A stretch of DNA of 64,000 nt, taken from the NCBI GenBank assembly GCA_021234155.1, contig JAJEKV010000013.1, forward strand, positions 12,550,669-12,614,668, written 5' to 3'. Source of the DNA: Isoetes taiwanensis. Lineage: Eukaryota; Streptophyta; Lycopodiopsida; Isoetales; Isoetaceae. Shown here one piece after another: positions 1-11,537 of the stretch; within the stretch, counting starts at the first letter, position 1, and every line of letters starts with the position of its first letter. Below the pieces are notes generated by a model. It saw nothing but the letters and a program-made list of their open reading frames with translations, did no database searches and was not told the DNA's origin. A program made the translations under genes and the position numbers.

Positions 1-1090
1 AAGCATCATAACTATGGATTCGCCTTATCCTCTACCCTCCTTCTCGAAGATTTCTTAAGGAATCGCTCAATATTCTAGGCTTTCTTCATAACCTAATCTA
101 TTCTCCATATCCATCCAGGTATATATGATAATATTAAGAGTTATTTTTGTAGCTATTGTGTTTCAAATACTTTTAAGGATGCAGTGGAAAGCATTTTTTT
201 ACTGACCTCCCTTTAAATAGATTTGTTTTAATTACAAGGATAAGCCACGTTCGCATCTGCAAAGGTTAAGTTGTGGTATTGCATCATGCAACTATAGTTA
301 TAATGTGTTTGTGTCCTTGATTAAATATGGATGCCGGTGAATAAAATTTCACCACAAAAATTCCACTTGAAAAATAAAGACACTTAAATCTTTGCAAAGT
401 ATTATTGGCCATGATTCGCCTAGATTTCTATAAAAAACAATCATGTCTAGAAAACATTCGCCAACATAACTAATCTTGCAACTCTATTATTCGCCCGACC
501 TTCTAAATTATGCTTAGACAAATTTGGCCTTAAGGGCAACCCTGGTTGGACATACAAGCACGTGGCCTATGAAGGAACTCCTCATATAAATTTCTATCGT
601 CTGTAAGTTGCTCCGTGACTTGGACAGAGCTCCACGCGCCGTTTGCACTAGGTGGTTCATGTGTGAAGAGGGTGTAATCATTGTGATAATATGACCACTA
701 TGGTCGCTTCACCCACTGTAATATATATTGTAATGAGCCCATTTATAAATATAAGGTATCTCAAAACTAGTATTTTTTGGTGATTAAGTAAACAATTTGC
801 TTAATTTTTGTTGGAATTTGTGATCTCTTGTCTACCCACCTAAGAAAATAGAGCCAAAATGTCTTGGTAAAGGAATTCACAGTAACAGACAAAAATTCGA
901 ATTAAGGACAGTTTTCGGGTCGGGGTGCTCCTTTTTCTGTAAAATAACAGAGTTCCGAAAAAAAGTGGGAATGGAATGAGTCCCACTTTAATTAAATACG
1001 ACTTAGATGCATCTGCTTTTGTTCCCCCCCTCCCTAGACATTTGCACTTAGAGGTAGATTTAACCCATTGACACAAGTATTTTCTAGCCA
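1..1090. other. AT-rich intergenic DNA, nothing recognised
   Basis: I read both strands and found no long reading frame with protein-like composition, no tandem array and no terminal inverted repeat. Confidence 0.6.
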
Positions 1091-1590
1091 AAATTTGCTT
1101 TGGGTTGGTCCCTGGGCTTTGGAGCTGGCCAAAATCCTCTCTTGGTTCATCCTAGAGTTTGAAAGCTAGCTGATTGCTCTTGTTGTGGATTTTTAGAGCT
1201 ATGCCAAAGCCTTTGTCGGGTATTCAAAGCATTTTGGTTTCTTGCTTGATTCTTTTGTATTTTTGTTTAGAAATGTCTGCAATGCAGATGGCATATGCAT
1301 CTAGTGAGTCAGAGAGTATTATTACTCCTGATTATCCTGATGGAGAAATGCCAGAGGCTTCGAAGATATCTAGGCCTCTGGTCCCTTCTCCTGGTTCTCT
1401 TGTCTATGATTCTTTATTGGCAGGAACACATCCTTTGAACTAGAAACAAATGCCAATGCATCCATCCCATGATATAAATATTAGGACAATTGAAGACGAT
1501 GAATTTTTTAAAATTGATGGATTGTGTAACAGATTAAGTGCTTTTGTTTCCCAACCAGTGCTTGGTAATCAATGTGTTGATCTATGAGGG
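1091..1590 (+). repeat. Duplicated segment, copy 1
   Basis: This segment matches 1920-2354 at many points in the same order. Shared landmarks are GGCTTTGGAGCT, GCCAAAATCCTC, AGAGCTATGCCAA, AAAGCATTTTGGTTT and CTGATTATCCT. The copies have diverged clearly, so the duplication is old. Copy 1 contains an 89-codon open frame that is not preserved in copy 2, so I do not call it a gene. Its right end contains TCAATGTGTTGATCTA, which reappears after the LINE inserted in copy 2. Confidence 0.7.
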
Positions 1591-1919
1591 TTATTATTTT
1601 GGGCCAAACCTGCACTAAAACCTTATGGTACTTACATGTACGTCACAGTAGTACCCTCTAATATTTTATTTTTAGGGCAAATTTGAGCTGGAACAATTTT
1701 TGGCATGCACCTATTTTGCAGGCATGACATGTGTATTTTGTTGATTATATCATGGAGCAAGAGGTGACTACATCAGCCAAATTTTGTTTAAGTAAGGCCA
1801 GAATTGTTTGTGCTTCAATGTTTCTGTACTGGAGCTGGGATAAATTATATTTGGCTTCATCATGTTGCTTAAGAACTTGCCGAAATTACCTTTGGCTTCA
1901 TCTTACTTTTTTTGAGCTG

Positions 1920-2990
1920 ATCAAAATTTGCTCTGGATTGATCCCTAGGCTTTGGAGCTCGCCAAAATCCTCTTTTGGTTTATCCTTGGGTTTGGCAGCT
2001 GGCCAATTGCTCTTGGTATTGGTCCTAGAGCTATGCCAAGGCTTTATCTAGTATTTAAAGCATTTTGGTTTTTCTTGTTTGATTCTTGTTGCTTTGTCCT
2101 TGGAGATGTTTGTAATTGAGATGCCATACCATCTAGTGTGCCAGAGCATATTATGACTTCTGATTATCCTAATCACAAGGTCCAAGAGGCTCTAAACCCT
2201 TCTCCCCGCTTTCTCCTATATACGCCTTCATATTGGTGGGATACATCCTTTAAGCCAGATGTAAATTTGCCAATGCATCTGTCCATGAGCTGAATAGTAG
2301 GATAATTGAAGCTTGTGGAATTTCTTAACATTCATAAATTGTGTATCAGATTAATTGGATTAACACGCAAGTTAATCCAACACTGGAACATGGCCCACAC
2401 CAGTACTTGAAAGCGCATATATCTATGAAGAAACGGAGAGCTATTGCCTCCGTGAGGACGGGGTCCCATCATCTCAGAATTGAAACAGGTCGTTGGACTA
2501 CAGATGGAGCGCAGAGAATCCCCCATAAGATGAGAGAATATGCGGTGTTGCCACATGCGGGGCAATGAGAGGATGAGCACCATGCTCGCAAGAGTGTCCG
2601 GCATATCGCATATCCGAGCAACACATGCTGATCTTAGATGCTCGAGGCACCGGGCGCATCAATTCTTTGCATCGCCAATGGTTGCACGTCTCGCATCCTA
2701 CATTTTGCAAGTCTCTACCGTTAGAGAATCCCTTACAGGACAAGGGATCTGAGAGCCTACTACCAGGGTTTTTCCTCCCAAGTGGGGGTTTTTTCATCCC
2801 AGTAGTAGGGACACATTGTATAGTAGCATTTGTCTTTTTGGTGTGGTTTTATCTGCTTTGTGTACTGCATGTACCGTCTCATAGGTCAAGTTTGGCCTCC
2901 GCGGACGTTAAAATATACTTCCTTCCTTCCTTCCTTCCTTCTCAGCTAGTAGAAGCGCTTAAGTAATATCAATGCATGTGTTGATCTACG
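1920..2990 (+). repeat. Duplicated segment, copy 2, split by a LINE insertion
   Basis: Copy 2 follows copy 1 in colinear order to the shared AGATTAA near 2354. It is then interrupted by about 590 bp of LINE 3' sequence and resumes with sequence resembling the right end of copy 1 (TGTGTTGATCTA near 2970). The LINE therefore inserted after the duplication. The 1591-1919 spacer shows no recognisable gene. Confidence 0.65.
2355..2944 (+). mobile_element. LINE 3' fragment with (TTCC)n tail
   Basis: This is a 5'-truncated LINE. Across frames it encodes the C-terminal signature seen in the longer LINE at 31.5-34.4 kb: a TGSHHLRIETGRW stretch, then a Cys/His-rich tail with an acidic NEEDEHH-type motif. 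The corresponding stretch at 34.1 kb reads TSSHKLELETGRW. The reading frame is broken by indels. The element ends in a TTCC tetranucleotide run (about 2917-2942) rather than poly(A). Its junctions are placed by comparison with the uninterrupted copy at 1091-1590. Confidence 0.65.
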
Positions 2991-4210
2991 TTAAGGATTA
3001 TGGATCAGGGACAGGGTAGGCCAACAACAAGTCAATCTATTATCACTCGGTCTGCTATGAGCAGGGTGAAATCATTGGTGACTAGGCATAAAAAAAGATA
3101 TGAGTTCTGTGGAAAACTATATGAACAGCCATTTGCGCCAAGTTGCATTGGTTTTTTTATTTTCAATTTTGTTGTTTAGATTGTGGTGAGTCTCTTCTGG
3201 TGCTATGCATAGTCTTATGTTGTAAATATGACGTCGAGATGATGATGGCACCAATTTTTTCTTTTCTTTTCGCTCTTGCACTCCTGTTGTGACGACGTGT
3301 ATTATCATTGTTTTCTAAACATATTCTGAACCATCCACCTTGAAAACTAATGGGGATGAAGCAATACAGGTCCTCGAAGTTCCTGTTGTAAACTGAATTA
3401 TATAGAGCGGGTTAAGAAAGGTTGTGATGCTGAATTAAGCATTCCGTCCCTTTCTTCCAAGAGCAAGGACACAACATGGCAGCAAATGCATCAAAGATGC
3501 AGGACATTGTCAATGGTGATCTTGTTTCTTCAATAGTTTCTAGTAAATGTTCCAGCTCTTATTCATCTCTCTTTTTCCCTCAATTAACATGTCTCAAATT
3601 TCTGGCAATGTGGATGTTTTGATCGCTGGTACGTGCAGAATAGCTTGCTAATGCTTTATGGTTAGGTTGTGCTTTGCATCCAAATAGGTGCAATGAGCAT
3701 ATAGTTGTACTTGCTGCAGCTTGGAAAGTTATGTTGCTAGAATTGTTGATAATTTCGGCTTCTCCTTGTGTGTTTAATAGAGGCGGCTACATACTTACAG
3801 ACTGGTTAACTCTGCTGCTAGTTAGTAGGTGTCGCACAGTAATGTAGAGATTAAAGTTCATGGACCTAGTCATGCCTGATAAGATTTTTTTTTCAATTAT
3901 CCTTATAGCCATGATGGAGTCAGATTTATATTCATACATCTTTCCTCCAGAAGGAAATAGCAAGAGAACTAGAAATAGCATCTGCAAAAGGGTAATTTTT
4001 GATTTGAATGTGCAGAATGCCCCAAAGTTCAGGGAAATGGGTAAAGAAGATGTAGGTATAATGTTACATTTGAAATGTTTAAGCTACTTGCTTGATGATT
4101 TTGGCAGGCACATGTATGGATTGTTGCTTAATGTTCAACAGGTTTGCATGCACAGCAAGGTAAAGGAATCGACAGGAATGATTCTGTTAAAGGTTTGATT
4201 TGAAGGTTTA
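2991..4210. other. Intergenic DNA, nothing recognised
   Basis: Several short open stretches occur on both strands (for example around 3400-3530 and 3860-4198), but none carries a motif I recognise and none has convincing splice sites. They may be unrecognised mobile-element debris. Confidence 0.4.
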
Positions 4211-4214
4211 GGGG

Positions 4215-4295
4215 TTGTTCACATGTTTGGAAATGTTGTAGTTCTGCATACTCTGGCTCTGACAAGGAGGGTTCAAATCCCCTTAGGAATTGTTT
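4215..4295 (+). repeat. tRNA-like sequence (SINE head or tRNA relic)
   Basis: GGTTCAAATCC at 4270-4280 fits the RNA polymerase III B-box consensus and sits in a GGAGGGTTCAAATCCCC T-arm-like stem. The A-box half upstream is poorly conserved, so this is a degenerate relic rather than a functional tRNA gene. Confidence 0.35.
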
Positions 4296-4921
4296 TGTGG
4301 ACCATTGCATATTGACTTATTGCAAAGGTTAAACAATCTTACGCTGAGGTGGAAAAAGGGATTTGACCCCATCACCGATTTGGTAAAATGGTGTAGAATG
4401 CACAAGAAGGAATATGCATGCGAATATTATGTAAATCAATGGTCCAAAACAAGCGATAAGGCAAAACAAGCGATAACTTACAGGGAATATAATCTTTCCC
4501 TTAGAATAAAGAAACCACTTGAGTAAATGTAGTTCTAGAACTTAATCTGAGTGAACACCCTCTCCTCTCCATTGTGTATTGTTGTTCTTAGTGGAGTCTT
4601 AAATGACTACGCGCATCAAGACAAGATGGTCGAGGATCTGGTGACATAACTATGGTCAAAGACAAACATATTGTGGCCCTAAAAGATAGTACATCGAGAT
4701 CTTTTTCAGAATAAAATTCTTAATGTAACCTGGGCACATGGCAAACCCTAATTGTGAGCGCCAGAGAGGGGCCAAAAATTGTAGTGGGAGGAAACTACAA
4801 GGTACTATCAGCTTGCCATGATGCATTAAAAAGCCTGGGGTTTCCAGCTATGCAATGGGCAGGCAAGAATATTCTGTTACAGGCAGTCATATTCCGGCTG
4901 GAACTAACGCCGTCTAATGTT

Positions 4922-4930
4922 CTATATAAG
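4922..4930 (+). promoter_or_regulatory. TATA-like box before the GASA gene
   Basis: CTATATAAG lies only about 30 bp upstream of the first usable in-frame ATGs (4949, 4955, 4961). If this is the working TATA box, the 5' leader is nearly absent. Otherwise the real start site lies upstream and this match is incidental. Confidence 0.4.
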
Positions 4931-4960
4931 TGGAGTTTGGAGGTTTCGATGTGTATGAAA

Positions 4961-5458
4961 ATGGCGACGAACAAGGCAGCGATTTTTGCACTAGTCATCA
5001 TCTTCCAATGCTTGGTTTCGGCTAATGCTGTAAGTAGCAAAAGATCTACATTGTTTTGAGACATGTGAGCGTGTGCCAAAATTTTTGGGCCACTTCATCT
5101 GTGCAGGAGACTCAAGACCAGCATATCACTAGGCCAACTCCAGCTGCACCAGTTCCTGCACCAGTTCCTCTCAGTATGATCAAATCTACAGCTTTCTAGA
5201 ATGTTTTTATTTTTTTTTTTTTTTTTTGGATTTTCCAGCGTCTAATTAATTTTGTTCCTGCCTCAAATCTGCGCAGACTGTTCTTCGCTGTGTACCTCAA
5301 GATGTGAAGTAGCAAGCTTGCAGAAGAGGTGTCTCAAATATTGCGGCCTCTGCTGTGATGAATGCAAATGTGTCCCTTCTGGACATCAGGGCAACAAAGA
5401 TGAGTGTCCCTGTTATCGGGACAAGAAGAACTCTAAAAAAGGGCCTAAGTGTCCCTAA
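4961..5458 (+). CDS. GASA/snakin family cysteine-rich secreted peptide
   Basis: The gene has three exons (4961-5029, 5107-5173, 5277-5458) joined by introns with GTAAGT and GTATGA donors and CAG acceptors. It encodes about 105 residues from the ATG at 4961; in-frame ATGs at 4949 and 4955 are alternatives. Exon 1 is a signal peptide with hydrophobic core [17 protein letters not shown]. Exon 2 is a short linker rich in proline and alanine ([12 protein letters not shown]). Exon 3 is the GASA domain with all 12 cysteines, including [18 protein letters not shown], the GN turn, CPCY and the terminal KCP. Family members are secreted, disulfide-bonded peptides linked to gibberellin responses, growth and defence. 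Length, domain and exon pattern are typical. No frame break is seen, so this is the best-supported host gene here. Which GASA subfamily it belongs to cannot be told by eye. Confidence 0.95.
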
Positions 5459-5639
5459 ATGCCTGTTCCATTTTATGTTGCAGAGTAGAATGCCTACTCA
5501 TAGCTTTTGTGTTGAGGAATTTAAGCCAAGCATAAGTGGACCAAAGCTAGCATCTGGGTCTGGATTCGTTATTGAAAGTCCATTAGGCTATATGAAATGT
5601 AACTTTCTAGTTTGCTCAAGAGTGTAGATCCTCTTTGTT

Positions 5640-6967
5640 CATGTGCAGTCTTCTAGATCCTTTCATCATATGTGTGGAACGTTTTTTAAGCTTGGAAATA
5701 CAAGTATTCTATGCTTGTTTTAGAGTAGAAAACCAAAAAACAAGATATTGCACTTTGGAACAAAGTTTTGTAGAAAGAAAACAAAGTTGGCCTTTCTAAA
5801 ACTCTATGTAGGAGATTGCCTTTCTATCATTGCAAAAATCAGCCTTAAAAAACATATCGTGCATTAATGATGCCAAAAGATGATAGCTTGTACTTGCATG
5901 GATCATAGCCACCTTCCACACGTAGTGAAATTGGTTCAACTAATAAACTTTGATGATTCCACATACAATAAGAGTAAGTGTTTTTTAATAATTCGCATAA
6001 CCGCACTGATTTTCGCCCAAGGTCTACAACCAAATAAATTTTAAAAGCAATTTGCATTGGTGCTATCTTTCACATTGAGAGATGTCCTTGGCATTGCTCA
6101 CATGTACATCTTGTAATATTTACTTTTTGATTAATAAACTTATTTTTGTCCTTAAAAATTAAAGCAAGGTGCTACGCACGGAGGGTTGCCCTCTATGGCT
6201 GGAGGGTGAAGTGGGTTAAATCATAGTTCAAAGTCATGTTTTGACAATCAATTCTAATTGCTACTTTAAGACAATAGAATACTTGATAACATACAAAACA
6301 ATATGAAGAATCCAAATAGAGAAATAAGACGGGGGAGGGGGAGGGGGGTGCAAAAGAACTTAGGAACTGTGAATTGTTTTGCATGTCGTGTTCACATGTA
6401 CTATTTGGTGCTCCTCGATTAGTCTTGAATTTTGGTGACAGCTAAAATTCACTGATTCATAAAAAAATCAGGGGAAAATGCAAACCATTTGTTTCAACAT
6501 TAGGATATCTTCTAGCCATGATTCTCAACATTACTTAGAATCAAGCAGAACCCAATGAGTAGCATTGGAAAATTTTCTTCGATTTGAGAACTGAAATAAG
6601 GTATAAAAGATTGAGTACCATGTTTTGGAATTTTTGGAATCTAAGAAATACCATTGCTTTCAAGTTAAGTTCATTGGCTGGATTCAATTGGAGTTGCAAA
6701 TTGTGACATTCATCTGACTTAGAGATGAGTCCTTTACAACTTAATATGCATTTCATTATTTCAGTGTACAAAAATGTTACTGTCAGTTTTGATTCATTTT
6801 GATAAATTTATACTTATCTTAAGCTATGACCATTCTAATCCTTATGAATGCATAGCAAAGACTCCTGCTTGTTCATGAGTTGGTCAAGCCAGAGCGAATG
6901 ACAATGAATAGGAAAAAATTTCGTAGACGAGAATGAACGTTGACTCAATTTTGGAACGACTGTGCAT
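5640..6967. other. Intergenic DNA downstream of the GASA gene
   Basis: The sequence is AT-rich. A GGGGGAGGGGGAGGGG purine run lies near 6330-6350. I see no gene, tandem array or mobile-element end. The GASA 3' untranslated region must lie in the first few hundred bases, but I cannot fix its end. Confidence 0.45.
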
Positions 6968-7578
6968 GCTTGCCATGTAGCATAGACTTTGGCGGACAGA
7001 CGATATCAAGAACGAAGTAAAAGCACAATTCTATGTAAACGAGGTAAACCTCTTGGGTGAATATTGTGCTCAACCTTACTTGGAATCCGGTTTGGATAGG
7101 AAGTCAAGGCATTTGCTCTCAGCAAAAGACTGTCTTCACATCATCTTGCTATTGAGGTTGGTAGATGGCAAAATATTCCCCAATCGGATCGGTTATGCCC
7201 TTGCTGTTTGGCATCTCCAAAGATTGAAAGTGAGTTTCATGCTTTTATAGAATGCCCATCTTATGATCACATTAGGCTGAAATTTGGTATTTCTTGTATT
7301 GATTTGCAAGAGTTGCTACGCATTGATCCACTAGTACTTCGGTTACATAAAGAATATATACAAGGAAAGATCGATGTTATCAAGCTTTATGAACACATGG
7401 TAAATCAAAAAACCGTGGTGTTTTTAACGTTGATGACTTTTGAAGTCGTGGAATACGACATAAGCCGCCTACGCTAAAAACATTAGTATCTGTTTTTGCC
7501 ATATAGACCTTGTTGGGTCTCAAAAATGGCGTGATAAATAAATAAAGTAAAGTAAAGTAAAGCTTGCCATGTAGCATA
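6968..7578 (+). mobile_element. 5'-truncated LINE with 17-bp target-site duplication
   Basis: The body (6985-7561) is flanked by a perfect direct repeat GCTTGCCATGTAGCATA at 6968-6984 and 7562-7578. The body encodes, with a frame change, a LINE C-terminus: EVGRWQNIPQSDRLCPCC, then SEFHAFIECPSYDHIR, which is the Cys-Cys-His-Cys pattern at the end of many LINE ORF2 proteins. The 3' end is an AAATA/AAGT tetranucleotide run (about 7530-7561) instead of poly(A). Perfect repeats plus a tail are the hallmark of target-primed reverse transcription. The insert is only about 577 bp, so it was dead on arrival. Confidence 0.85.
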
Positions 7579-9590
7579 TGCTTTCTGACCAAAACCGTTT
7601 CTAAATTAGTGTTTAAAATAATTTTTATTTAGGATTTAACAAGCAGGCACCATACCAAGTCTAGATTTTAAAAGAATAATTCAGGTTGGGTTAAGATAAT
7701 AGTACAAGGAATTTTATAATATAAAATTGCACCCGATCCACCAAGTAGAACCCAACTCATATTTGGTCGAAAACTTAATCCACCTTCAAAATGTCTTTTC
7801 ACACCACCAACAAATGATCCCAAAACAATAGGCTCTCGTCCTTCACTCCCTCGATGCTCCCACTAAAGCTGCGGTCAATTGTCTCATTTTCTTGATGAAA
7901 ATTTGTCCGGGGAAGTCTTTACATGCGCCTCAACCGTATGTATTATTCACATTACCTAGTCAATAAACCTAGATATGAAAAACGATTCCGCGTTCTTCTT
8001 CTTCCTTCCTATAAGAATCATAAATAATAATCACCTTGCACGGGTGGCCCATCCGCCAAGCTCTTGAGATATTCCCCTCGGACATGCTTCCTTAACATTC
8101 TTACCGGAATGCATTTTCTCGAAAGAGGTCTTCCTATTTCAGTATTCTTCCATCGACCATGTCCTCGTAAGCTTCCAGTAGTCGACCTAGATCATTTTTA
8201 TGAGTACACTAAACACCAAACTAACTCCGTCCGTAGAATACCAAATATATTTGTTCTTCTACGAGCTCTGGTTACTCTCAATTGGCCTTTTACTCTTCCG
8301 CCACTGATAGTGCAAAGTCATCAAGCTGCTCCTCAAGCACTCTATGGCGTTCTACTTCATTGTCCACAACATGAGCCTATGTCAACATGAGCCTCGATGA
8401 ATGCCCTTTCTTTGATCTCTATAGTTCAAAAAGAAAACTAAAAAATTGAACTAAACATGCACAGTCACGATGGCAATAGACAGTCAAAATCTTTAGCAAA
8501 CCTATTTTTCTTCACTTGAAAAGCCTTATAAATTTCATTGGAGAAAACAATACCGGCCAAAATCCAAAATTGTGACTTTTGTAGACGGAAGTAGCACCAT
8601 GACCCGCAATAGATTATGCAATCAGCTGCATATGACAGAGATACTCATAACTTCATGCCATATCAACAACTGCATGCAATGGCAAATATAAGATATAGAT
8701 TTATAGCCACATATCTATGCGTATTCTTACTACTCCAATAAGCAATGCGCAGACAAGAACTGCATATGTCTCAAGCAACTAAATGCAACTATGTTATTCC
8801 TTAGTGCACCAATGCAAAGCTGGCTTGAAATATTAAACATGAAGGTCTTCAAAACCCATCTTCCAGCGGATAACAAGGCTAGCTCCTAGACGAGCAAATA
8901 TATTTAGAACTGTGTCTATTCATAGCCGCATGCAGTAAATTATGAGATAAACTATTCTCAAATGTAATCGGCTAGGATAGATGATAATCTATGCCTTTAA
9001 CCTGGATCCGTGGCAGATCTATGCAACATGCAATATTTAACCTGCATGGTAAATTTATTCTGGATGGCAATGCATGTTCAGCAACCACCATGAAGCAATA
9101 CTACACCTACATAACCTACAGATAACATGGCGACAGGCCTAGAAGGAAAAAAAATGCAAGGCTTGCATTGCCTCCCTCGTATTGGATCAATTTGATCTAG
9201 CTTCAGCTTGCTGTCTTTTTCAGGTACCGGGTTGAGATACTACTTCAATTACGTCTCAATTGTGGTAACGCAGCATTGTGCAGTTCCTAAGGTTTTATTT
9301 CTGAGGTATGGAGCTCGCATTTTATGGAAATATAAAGTGAACAACTTACTTTGATCCACCATGAAAAGATTGGATCACCCGCATTGCACCTGTAGCAGAG
9401 TCGGCCGAATTGGCTATGAAAACAAGGTGTTGCATGCAGCCTCGAGCAAGGAGCACTGGTTCCCGGTTTCCAGTGTGCCTCTCCAGCAACAGGGGCAACC
9501 GCCATTTTACAGGCTATGATGGGTTTAGAGCAGTCATTGGTATATTTTAAGTATATACTGGCATATACCTAAAATATGCCACAAACCCAC
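7579..9590. other. Intergenic DNA, nothing firmly recognised
   Basis: Open stretches at 8064-8390 (+) and 9287-9505 (-) have no recognisable motif, no partner exons and no codon pattern I trust. No mobile-element ends are visible. Confidence 0.4.
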
Positions 9591-9632
9591 CTCAACGAGG
9601 GCTTGCCCCCTTAGGGGCAACAAAAAAAAAAA
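9570..9632. repeat. Two hairpins followed by an A-run
   Basis: GGCATAT and ATATGCC form a small stem just after 9560. A stronger stem, TTGCCCC-CTTA-GGGGCAA (9603-9620), is followed at once by a run of A. A hairpin next to an A-tail is common at the 3' end of retroposed elements, but I found no matching promoter half. Confidence 0.35.
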
Positions 9633-10059
9633 TATATGTCATAGAGGACAACACATTGCTGAAAATGACGAGCGGGTCTCCAAGTGTTGGCCTATATGGG
9701 CTATTGTATTTTCCTAATCTTATGGTTTCAGGAGGCATCATTTACGACATTTACAATCTTATTTCTCTAATCGAGTAGATCATCTAGCTCAGCTGCATTC
9801 ATATTTAAAAAAGTTGTTCTCTTATGCAACTAAATCATCTAGCCATATTAACTTGCATTGGCATTTAAAAGGTAGTGTGACTTGTATAATTTTTTAAATG
9901 ACGTGCCGTTGAACTCCACAAGGCACCCAAAATTAAAAAACTACATGGTTTTTTCCTTGGTTATGACTAGAAAACCATTCTATAAAACCAATGGGTGTTT
10001 GTGGGTTGATATCATTAAAAACCATATGTGGCTAAACTAATGGGTTCTTTTGTTAGGTT

Positions 10060-10560
10060 TGTTAGGGTGGTATTATGACATGGTAATCGCAAATGGCCTT
10101 TTAGTAGAGTTTGCCAAAGTGGTATTACATATTGGTAAATGAATGTGGTATACTTATAGTGTTTAATTGTACGGTTTGTCCATGTGGTATACATTATGGT
10201 TGTGGATGTGGTTTAATGTTGTGCTTGTTTCGGGTGATTTTATAATGTGGTTGGCTATTGTGATTTTATAATGTGGTTGGCTATTGTAGTATACTGCATG
10301 GCTAAATGTCATGGTAAAGCACATGTGTGTTTCTTCTATATGTGCACGGTTTTGTTTTGCATTAGCTATAGGGTTCTCATTTATAAACCAGTAATGGTAT
10401 GCGATTTGAAGCATTTCAAGTTTTTAAGTATAAGACTATTAAGGACCGTGGATGGTTTCTTATGCATACAAGTAATGGTCTGTTGTTTGAAGCATTTCAA
10501 GTATAGAAGACTAAAACTATTAAGGACCGTGTATGGTTTCTTATGTATAGTGGTACTTTT
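10060..10560 (+). repeat. Degenerate TGGTNT-rich repeats with short tandem duplications
   Basis: Many GTGGTAT and ATGGT units recur. GATTTTATAATGTGGTTGG is repeated in tandem at 10234-10285. A unit of roughly 80 bp carrying TTGAAGCATTTCAAG and ATTAAGGACCGTG is repeated at about 10390-10470 and 10477-10550. The composition resembles the reverse complement of the ACCA-rich array at 19.3-19.8 kb. Confidence 0.5.
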
Positions 10561-10609
10561 TACTGTTAATTCACTGTATCTGTTTTCCTCAATAGCAAAA
10601 AAAAAAATA

Positions 10610-10695
10610 GGGAGCAAGGGGATTTGAACCCCAACCATTTCCGAAACATTTTGGCCATGCAATGAGCGATTCGCTACATCTGGAGCAAGCTAGGT
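10610..10695 (-). repeat. tRNA-like sequence (SINE head or tRNA relic), minus strand
   Basis: Read on minus, GGGGTTCAAATCCCC (10618-10632) is a full T-arm with B box. It is followed by TTGCTCCC, which could form the 3' side of an acceptor stem. A TGTAGCGAATCG stretch about 45 nt upstream stands where the A box belongs but fits poorly. I infer a decayed tRNA-derived head; no clover-leaf is complete. Confidence 0.45.
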
Positions 10696-11537
10696 AAAAA
10701 ACCCAGAGCACATTTTCAAATGACGGGTATTGACCCCCTAGACAATGTGAGCTTACATTCTGATCAGTTAAAGATTGACGTTGAGTCTGAAGAGCATTTT
10801 AAATTTTCTTCCCTACATATTACGTCACAAGTGGGAGATCTTTAGACTTTAAAGATCAACAGCTCATGAAGTAATTATGACCACAAATTCTGGCCTGTTC
10901 ATTTAGAAATTCTCTCAAAAACGAAGAAGCATTCTTAAGGAAAAAAAAAACATGAGCCCAAAAGGTCCAAGGCAAGTAAACCTATAACTTCAAGGGATCC
11001 AGAGAAGAATGGTAGACGGAAAACCCACAAAGCAATGGAAATGTCATGGTACGAAGGAAGTAATCCAAAAGAATAAAAAGGCTGGTGACACAAAAAGACA
11101 CGCAGTCACTTCGCAAGAAGCCGCCTCAGAAAAGGAAATGCTAACATCAGAACTTATGTTAAAGTGGCTAAGCAGCTTCCAAGTTCCCTGCATATTTGAA
11201 TTTGTCTGATACAGTTATATTAGATGTTAAGGGTGATCCTAGCGGGTCTGAAATCCCATATCTATCAGTTAGTTCTCATAACCCCTATAGTAGGTGTTGA
11301 GGAGGATGAAGTTCTCCAAGCAGGTCAGAAATATACCCTTATACATTAAAAAAAAAAAAGAGGGGTTCTTTCTTCCTGTCAAAAAGAATATTATAGCAAT
11401 AATTACGTGCTTCCTAGCTTATAGCAATACTTGCATGCAAAAAACACATGCTCAATTATGAAAAAACAAAACGATCTTCACATCACCAGAAATTACACTT
11501 TCAACAAAATAAAAATAACAAGAATGATGCTACTTAC

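Noticed and set aside
1174..1443. 89-codon frame in duplicated segment copy 1
   Set aside because: The duplicate at 1.92-2.35 kb has stops throughout the matching region, so there is no sign of coding constraint.
4290..4526. 78-codon plus-strand frame
   Set aside because: No motif, no splice partners and no conservation I can judge.
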